Below the pieces are notes generated by a model. It was not told where the DNA came from. It saw only the letters and a list, made by a program, of their open reading frames with translations, and ran no database searches. Shown here piece after piece: positions 5,894-10,169 of a DNA stretch of 10,169 nucleotides; within the stretch, counting starts at the first letter, position 1; each line of letters begins with the position of its first letter. The stretch lies in contig JALNXB010000062.1 in the NCBI GenBank assembly GCA_023230585.1, positions 1 through 10,169 of the forward strand. Direction: 5' to 3'. The position numbers and the translations under genes are program-made. The stretch is from a bacterium (GTDB lineage Bacteria; Ratteibacteria; UBA8468; B48-G9; JAFGKM01).

Positions 5894-5920
5894 AGAGACC
5901 TCCTTTATTGGGAGGTCTCT
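5894..5920 (-). promoter_or_regulatory. Hairpin sequestering the ribosome binding site of the right integrase
   Basis: A perfect 10-bp inverted repeat (AGAGACCTCC / GGAGGTCTCT) with a 7-base loop ends directly at the integrase ATG (5893). In the minus-strand mRNA the Shine-Dalgarno GGAGG is in the downstream arm and is paired with CCUCC in the upstream arm, so a folded message should hide the site. Ribosomes translating the open upstream frame from 6073 would melt the stem. Confidence 0.6.
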
Positions 5921-6091
5921 CCACAAACCAGCAGCCAGAAAATCTATTTCTAACTTGTCAATGAGCATCTGCGCTAATATGTATATTTTACGATTTTTCT
6001 CACGCTGTGCCAATAACAAGTCTTTTTCTAAAGCTACGTTTTCAGTCACATGTTTGGTATTTTTATAATTCATTTATTCTCAATCCTTACT

Positions 6092-6136
6092 TTATTCCCC
6101 ATCTTTATTGCCTTTCTTATATACTGCCATTGTCAT
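6092..6136 (-). pseudogene. 14-codon frame resembling an integrase N-terminus, possible remnant
   Basis: ATG 6136, seven bases after an AGGAG, starts MTMAVYKKGNKDGE, then TAA. MAVYKKGN is a common beginning of tyrosine integrases, but the frame ends at once. It lies between the decayed HTH gene and the integrase. It may be the 5' stump of an earlier integrase, or a chance peptide with a good ribosome binding site. Confidence 0.25.
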
Positions 6137-6139
6137 TTT

Positions 6140-6312
6140 GATATCTCCTATTATTTATGTTCGTTCCCGGACCAACATACCGCCCTGGTTTTTAATTGCA
6201 AACAAAGGGTATTCTTAGAAAGAACATGGGACACGCTCCTCTTCACCCTATCTTTCTCTGATACACCCAAATACTTTGCCGCTTTTTCTACTTCAAGTAA
6301 TTTTTCAAACAT
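6140..6312 (-). pseudogene. Decayed excisionase-type helix-turn-helix gene (right)
   Basis: The start ATG 6312 follows GGAGGAGGTG closely. The frame begins well, with MFEKLLEVEKAAKYLGVSEK, matching the HTH of the left protein (LLDVKEAAEYLGISEN). After residue 20 the similarity ends and the frame stops at 6151 (53 residues). In the +1 frame the expected wing reappears as RIPFVCN, a stop, KPGRYVGPGTNINN, comparable to QVPFAIKIGRTLRF in the left protein. Recognition helix and wing are therefore separated by at least one frame break and a stop. The gene is probably non-functional, so this element may lack an excision or directionality factor unless one is supplied in trans. Confidence 0.6.
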
Positions 6313-6370
6313 AGTTCTTTCACCTCCTCCCGCAATATACTTCATACTTACCGCATTATTAGTAATTAAT

Positions 6371-6823
6371 TTATTCATTTTTACAAGACCTGCCCCACAT
6401 ATTTTTTTCTAACATATCAAAATGTTTATTTATTGCAATAATGTCTTCCACAGGAATATCTATGTCAATTTTTCTATAATTCTGCCCTGTGATTCCTTTG
6501 ACAACCATCCAAAATTCTTTCTTTGCTTGCCGCGATAAGTATTTCCTTTGCCATTCTTTTAGAATAGATAAAGGATTATTCTTTTCTCCTGTAAACAATT
6601 CATCATTTACACTTGCAACCGTAACAGTTTCTTGAACAGTTGGGACGCTATTTTCAAAGTCTTGTACACATACATCATTCTTTTCTTCCTCTACAGGAAT
6701 ATTTTCAATACCCACGTCAGTTGTATTTATCCGTCCCAAGCGTCTCAAAATATCCTTTTCTACAACAACTATTCCATTAATATTAGGTTTTTTAATAATC
6801 CAATTTGAGTAATCTGCTCCCAT
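6371..6823 (-). CDS. Unknown 150-residue protein ending in the conserved tail domain (right copy)
   Basis: The start is set at ATG 6823, four bases after the primase stop codon. An AAGGAG lies 13 bases upstream, inside the end of the primase gene. The frame is open further upstream to 6880, but no good start exists there. Residues 1-35 (NGIVVVEKDILRRLGRI) look like a small helical domain, 36-82 form an acidic, low-complexity linker, and 84-140 carry the conserved segment PLSILKEWQRKY ... FWMVVKGITGQNY ... EDIIAINKHF. The same segment ends the helicase-like gene region of the left element. I know no named family for it. Conservation next to two unrelated replication proteins suggests a partner in replication, partition or control. 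The next gene on this strand (the decayed HTH) starts 58 bases downstream. Confidence 0.75.
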   Translation of the reverse strand: MGADYSNWIIKKPNINGIVVVEKDILRRLGRINTTDVGIENIPVEEEKNDVCVQDFENSVPTVQETVTVASVNDELFTGEKNNPLSILKEWQRKYLSRQAKKEFWMVVKGITGQNYRKIDIDIPVEDIIAINKHFDMLEKNMWGRSCKNE

Positions 6824-6827
6824 GATT

Positions 6828-9134
6828 CTATGTGTTCTCCTTAAATGATACATAACGAAAACCCCGGCAACTTTTGTCATTTCGTGTTATAGAATTTGCT
6901 TTGGTTGTTTGAAACAATTCAAGCATTAAGCTTTCTAACTCCCGTTGCACCACGGTAATTGGTTTAGGATCCCATCCTTTATCAGGACAATATTCGTTAT
7001 ATGCTTTAACAATCTCATCCGTTGAAAGATCACCTGCTTTATCTTTTACAACCTTCTCTTTTAGGAAATATCTCAAACTATCACTTTCAGCTAAGAGACT
7101 ATCAACAATGCTATCTTGTGAATCTGTCAGATAAATATCACCATATTTATCTATTTCTTTTAATAGCACACCCAGCCCCTGTAGAGCCCAGTTTAAGATT
7201 CCACTACCTTCTTCTTTTATTAACAGATTGGAAAAGTTTGGAATTTTTTTAGGTGGAGTTGTTGTATTAAAACGGATTATCAAGAGTCTTCTTTTCCATG
7301 CGTCAACATCTCCGTCAAGACGAACGCGAAGACGAGAATTAGATGTTATTAGAATACAGAAATCTCCCCTAATGGGAAAATTTCCTGTTCCACCTTTCTG
7401 TTCAGCATCAAAATAGTCACCACCTACGAGTCCCTTAATAATTTGAGCTCCTTTTTCAGTGAGAAAATTACCTGGAACATCAACTCCTACCAGCAACTGT
7501 TTTTTTAAATATCTATAAATTTCAAATCGTTCAGATAGATGTTTAGTTCTTAATTCAGAGATATTTTCTTGTCCAACTAAAGATTGAATTATTAAAGATA
7601 GGGTGCTCTTCCCTCGCCCTGGCTGGCCGTCAAGAATTAGGAATCTTTGTATTAGATTACTACCTAATAATGACAATCCTGTATATTTTTGAATAAGAAG
7701 CGCATCATCTTCTGAAACGGCAGGGTATAGAAAATCGTTTAAAAACTTATCACACCTCGCAGAAGGATTATACTTAATAGGACATTGGTTACGAGAGAAG
7801 AATTCAGGGGAAAACTTACAAAAGTTAAAGTCGTCCTTTTCATTAAAAACAATAACGCCATTAGCAACGTGAATAATTTTTTTTTCGTGCCGAAAAGCAT
7901 CTTTTTTCTCACCTATTCCTTTCAGGAGAGCAGTTATATGGTTAAGAGTTGGATTTGTCCGATATTTTTCAAGGGAAGGTTCATCTATTACTTTTGATAC
8001 CTCAAGTATCTTTGTAGAAATTTCTGTTTTAATTTTGTCCATTGAAATAGGAGCATAAAGTCCATTTTCTGCGTTATATCGGTAAAATACACTATCATCA
8101 GGCTCATACAACTGAATGTTTTCACAATTATGTGCACCTGCCCAAAAATTCTGATTAATCCCTGTTATCTTGCCATTTTTACCTGTATAAAAAGGGGATC
8201 CAAACTTTTGGATTAACGAATCAAGTTCGGACGACAATTTTTTATCGTGATTTTGTTCTGAAGGTTTCCATATATCACTTTTATCAACAATGTCAAGGAA
8301 ATCTTCTCTCATTCCACCCGCTGAAAGCCAATCCGAGAAATCCTTAATTTGTTTACCATTCAGATTGGGTAGTTCTATTACTTTAACAGGAATTCCGGCT
8401 TTATGTAGTTGTTCTGCTACTGTTTTTGCATGCTCACGACCTGGTTTATCTTTGTCTGCGATAATTACAGCTTGGCAACAACCTTTTAAACTTTCAGTAT
8501 AATCTTCTCGCCATTTTCCCGCACCCATAGGACTTGTCGTAGTAACAAAATTAAGCTTTGCTAAATTATCGGCATCTTTTTCTCCCTCACAAATATATAT
8601 TGTTTCTTGGTTGCTAATTCCCTGTATAACATTTGGCAAGTGGTATAAAACTCGCCTCACATCACGCAAATTCCAGAAATACCCGCCATTGCCATCTGGA
8701 CGTCTTTGGCGAAAGGTTTTACCATCTGAACGTACTGTCTGATACAGCAGAATGTCTTCTTCGTCTACATAATCATAAATAACTTCTTCAATTTTTTTCT
8801 GTTGGCGTTTTTTGGAAGAGAGTGGGAACAAATCCGACATCGTTAATCCTATAGAATTAACAATGTCTTTTAGTACACATCCAGCATGGCAATACATAAG
8901 AATCTTTCCATCTTGCTCTGTTATAGATAAACTGGGATGTTTATCATCATGGGAAGGACATAAAGCCGTATACTCATTATTTGGTAAGCTTTTTACCTGC
9001 TCCAATCGGTCCAGAATCTTGTTCAAAGAATCACTGAAACAACTGACATAGTTATCATCTAAATTATTAAAAAAAATTGTTTCGTTGGAACGTTTTAAGT
9101 TACTTTCAATGTTGTCTACTATTAAATTTTCCAT
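6828..9134 (-). CDS. P4-type primase-helicase: zinc finger, Toprim, SF3/D5 helicase
   Basis: A 768-residue, apparently intact protein. The CHC2-like zinc-binding region is at 59-86 (CPSH at 59-62, YCHAGC at 81-86). The Toprim domain is at about 178-275, with EGEKDAD at 183-189, DKDKPG at 227-232 and DFSDWL at 265-270. A D5_N-like linker precedes an SF3 helicase with Walker A GQPGRGKST (503-511), a Walker B-like strand LLVGVDVP (547-554), ILITSN (594-599) and AWKRRLLIIRF (612-622). Such proteins unwind an origin and synthesise primers for satellites, plasmids and islands. ATG 9134 follows GGAGG and overlaps the DUF5659 gene by 29 bases. Tandem 103-bp repeats lie upstream of the operon and could be its origin. 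It is not homologous to the left element's DUF3854 enzyme. Confidence 0.92.
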   Translation of the reverse strand: MENLIVDNIESNLKRSNETIFFNNLDDNYVSCFSDSLNKILDRLEQVKSLPNNEYTALCPSHDDKHPSLSITEQDGKILMYCHAGCVLKDIVNSIGLTMSDLFPLSSKKRQQKKIEEVIYDYVDEEDILLYQTVRSDGKTFRQRRPDGNGGYFWNLRDVRRVLYHLPNVIQGISNQETIYICEGEKDADNLAKLNFVTTTSPMGAGKWREDYTESLKGCCQAVIIADKDKPGREHAKTVAEQLHKAGIPVKVIELPNLNGKQIKDFSDWLSAGGMREDFLDIVDKSDIWKPSEQNHDKKLSSELDSLIQKFGSPFYTGKNGKITGINQNFWAGAHNCENIQLYEPDDSVFYRYNAENGLYAPISMDKIKTEISTKILEVSKVIDEPSLEKYRTNPTLNHITALLKGIGEKKDAFRHEKKIIHVANGVIVFNEKDDFNFCKFSPEFFSRNQCPIKYNPSARCDKFLNDFLYPAVSEDDALLIQKYTGLSLLGSNLIQRFLILDGQPGRGKSTLSLIIQSLVGQENISELRTKHLSERFEIYRYLKKQLLVGVDVPGNFLTEKGAQIIKGLVGGDYFDAEQKGGTGNFPIRGDFCILITSNSRLRVRLDGDVDAWKRRLLIIRFNTTTPPKKIPNFSNLLIKEEGSGILNWALQGLGVLLKEIDKYGDIYLTDSQDSIVDSLLAESDSLRYFLKEKVVKDKAGDLSTDEIVKAYNEYCPDKGWDPKPITVVQRELESLMLELFQTTKANSITRNDKSCRGFRYVSFKENT

Positions 9135-9384
9135 TTCTTATTTCCTCCTTTTTGTGTAAAATTAAACTACGTAAGCCTCTATAGGCCTCAACAAAATCTC
9201 GTGACCCCACTTTCGCTGTTCCGCTAATATGCTTCTGTATCTCTCGTTCAATGGAACCTTTACTATCATTAAAAATAAAAGTCACAAAGCCTGAAGGACC
9301 TACATTGTGTGATACTAATGTGTGTTTTTTTGCAAGCAGGAATGCGGCTGTCATAATATCTCGTATTTCTACATTCTTTTTCAT
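9106..9384 (-). CDS. DUF5659-like small protein (right copy)
   Basis: An intact 92-residue protein; ATG 9384 follows AGGAGGT by nine bases. Its signature segments match the left copy almost residue for residue: DIMTAAFLLAKKH, SHNVG, GFVTFIFND, ISGTAKV, DFVEAYRGLRSLIL. This is the pattern of the small DUF5659 family, whose function is unknown. It is the first gene of the right operon and overlaps the primase start, as in the left element, so the pair is probably translationally coupled. Small size, conserved core strands and first place before a replication gene would suit a regulator or replication accessory factor; that is inference. Confidence 0.8.
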   Translation of the reverse strand: MKKNVEIRDIMTAAFLLAKKHTLVSHNVGPSGFVTFIFNDSKGSIEREIQKHISGTAKVGSRDFVEAYRGLRSLILHKKEEIRNGKFNSRQH

Positions 9385-9433
9385 CCTATTTCCACCTCCT
9401 TTACTTAATTATTATCACGTCACAATGCTTAAA

Positions 9434-9735
9434 ATAAATTTATTTCTGTTTCTTACCCCTCTATATATATTATTCAACGAGTCAACAAAATTATTAATAA
9501 AATTTTAAAATCTTATTTAAATAACCAATGTTTACTATAAATTTATTTCTATTTCTTGCCCCTCTATATATATTATTCAACGAGTCAACAAAATTATTAA
9601 TAAAATTTTAAAATCTTATTTAAGTAACCAATGTTTACTATAAATTTGTTTCTGTTTCTTACCCCTCTATATATATTATTCAATGAGTCAACAAAATTAT
9701 TAATAAACTTTAAAAATCTTATTTGAGTAACCAAT
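9434..9735. repeat. Three tandem 103-bp AT-rich repeats, candidate origin or control region
   Basis: Copies lie at 9434-9536, 9537-9639 and 9640-9735 (the last is cut short by seven bases). Copies 1 and 2 differ at only about three positions; copy 3 has a few more substitutions. Each contains CCCCTCTATATATATTATTC, the direct pair TCAAC-GAG-TCAAC, and a long A/T tract with TTAATAA. On the minus strand each copy holds TTGACT followed by TATATATAG, pointing to the DUF5659/primase operon, but the spacing fits a promoter poorly. Tandem iterons with AT-rich DNA upstream of a primase-helicase gene are typical of a replication origin; that role is inferred. Confidence 0.85.
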
Positions 9736-10169
9736 AAAAAAATAAAAACAGAGGCTAAAGCATTGATATGATTAACTTTAGGAAGTTTTTAAACAAAGTT
9801 AAGAAAAAGAGCAATATTGAGAAATATTTCTAACAATAAATTCTTGTTATTTGGAAGAACAACTTATAGGATTAGATTAATCTATTTGATAATACTGGAA
9901 ACAGAAGGAAGGGAATATACATTAAAAGGAATGTCAAAATTCTGGATTACATATAGAGATGGAAGATAAAGTATTGTTTTAACCTAATACGATGGAGGGT
10001 ATAGTTTAAAGCGAGAACATTGATTTTTACGCTATTGACGCTAAGATTTTAAGGCAAGTCATTATAAGATGGGCTCACAATGGGGTTCTATCCCCATTAT
10101 AAAAAAATTTACTCAATAAGTTCAAATATTTTCAACTATCTGCCAAGATATCGTTTCTTAAGGTAAGTG
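9736..10169. other. No gene seen; AT-rich intergenic DNA
   Basis: All frames are interrupted often. The only small frame noted is 12 codons from ATG 9931 (MSKFWITYRDGR) without proper ribosome binding site spacing. A 7-bp hairpin with a 6-base loop (AATGGGG/CCCCATT) lies at 10079-10098, followed by A residues instead of T, so it is not a standard terminator on the plus strand. No repeat of the tRNA 3' end is present, so the right border of the element was not found here. Confidence 0.6.

Larger units (their letters stand above)
4751..9735 (-). mobile_element. Right integrative element (integrase, HTH remnant, tail-domain protein, P4-type primase, DUF5659, repeats)
   Basis: The integrase faces the tRNA-Leu 3' end, the usual arrangement of a tRNA-integrated island, and the remaining genes run back toward tandem repeats. 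The gene order mirrors the left element. The outer direct repeat of the tRNA 3' end was searched for by eye up to 10169 and not found, so the given right border (end of the repeats) is only a minimum. The HTH gene is broken. Confidence 0.6.

Noticed and set aside
6050..6412. Plus-strand open frame of 120 codons with hydrophobic segments
   Set aside because: It lies antisense to the HTH remnant and the integrase leader, has no ribosome binding site, and its Phe/Leu-rich translation is typical of the reverse strand of AT-rich coding DNA.
9931..9969. 12-codon frame MSKFWITYRDGR
   Set aside because: Very short, with AGGA touching the ATG, and no similarity or continuation in another frame that I could see.
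10079..10098. Hairpin AATGGGG-TTCTAT-CCCCATT that resembles a tRNA T-arm or a terminator
   Set aside because: The loop does not fit the T-loop consensus, no acceptor stem can be drawn around it, it does not match the tRNA-Leu 3' end, and the following bases are A, not T. On the other strand the T run comes before the stem.
9385..10169. Outer attachment site of the right element (copy of the tRNA-Leu 3' end)
   Set aside because: No stretch matching the T-arm or acceptor end of the tRNA beyond short CCCCTCT-like matches in the 103-bp repeats, which are too short to count.

Overview
The window is AT-rich bacterial DNA. Shine-Dalgarno sequences are clear, genes overlap in operons, and there is one class II tRNA-Leu(UAG) gene without an encoded CCA. 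The gene style suggests an uncultured environmental lineage, but nothing in the sequence lets me name the phylum.

Layout. The window looks like two small, related integrative elements in mirror-image order on either side of the tRNA-Leu gene (4669-4750). Left element, plus strand: DUF5659-like small protein (584-895), DUF3854/P-loop primase-helicase-like gene (846 to about 3050), a short conserved tail domain (about 3055-3257), excisionase-like HTH protein (3250-3531), tyrosine integrase (3587-4669). The integrase stop codon shares its last base with the first base of the tRNA. Right element, minus strand, read inward from the far end: three 103-bp tandem repeats (9434-9735), DUF5659-like protein (9384-9106), P4-type zinc finger/Toprim/SF3 primase-helicase (9134-6828), a protein ending in the same tail domain (6823-6371), a decayed HTH gene (6312 to about 6140), tyrosine integrase (5893-4841). 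Both integrases therefore converge on the tRNA.

How the genes fit together. Each element has what is needed to integrate, excise and replicate, and no visible capsid, packaging or conjugation genes. This resembles a minimal phage satellite or integrative mobilizable island. The flanking genes (DUF5659, tail domain, HTH, integrase) correspond between the two elements, but the replication enzyme does not: the left is DUF3854 plus a P-loop ATPase, the right is P4/D5-type. Each element is damaged in a different place. The left has an early in-frame TAG in the DUF5659 gene and two frame breaks in the primase gene. The right has lost its HTH gene.

Non-coding structure. There are 11-bp tandem duplications beside the tRNA on both sides, a 20/21-bp inverted repeat enclosing the left integrase and the tRNA, GTCCAATTGTCC repeats in the 3' part of the left helicase gene, a hairpin that buries the ribosome binding site of the right integrase, and the 103-bp tandem repeats upstream of the right operon. 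Neither element's outer attachment site was found. Positions 1-323 hold two unrecognised coding-like fragments, and 9736-10169 holds no gene I can support.
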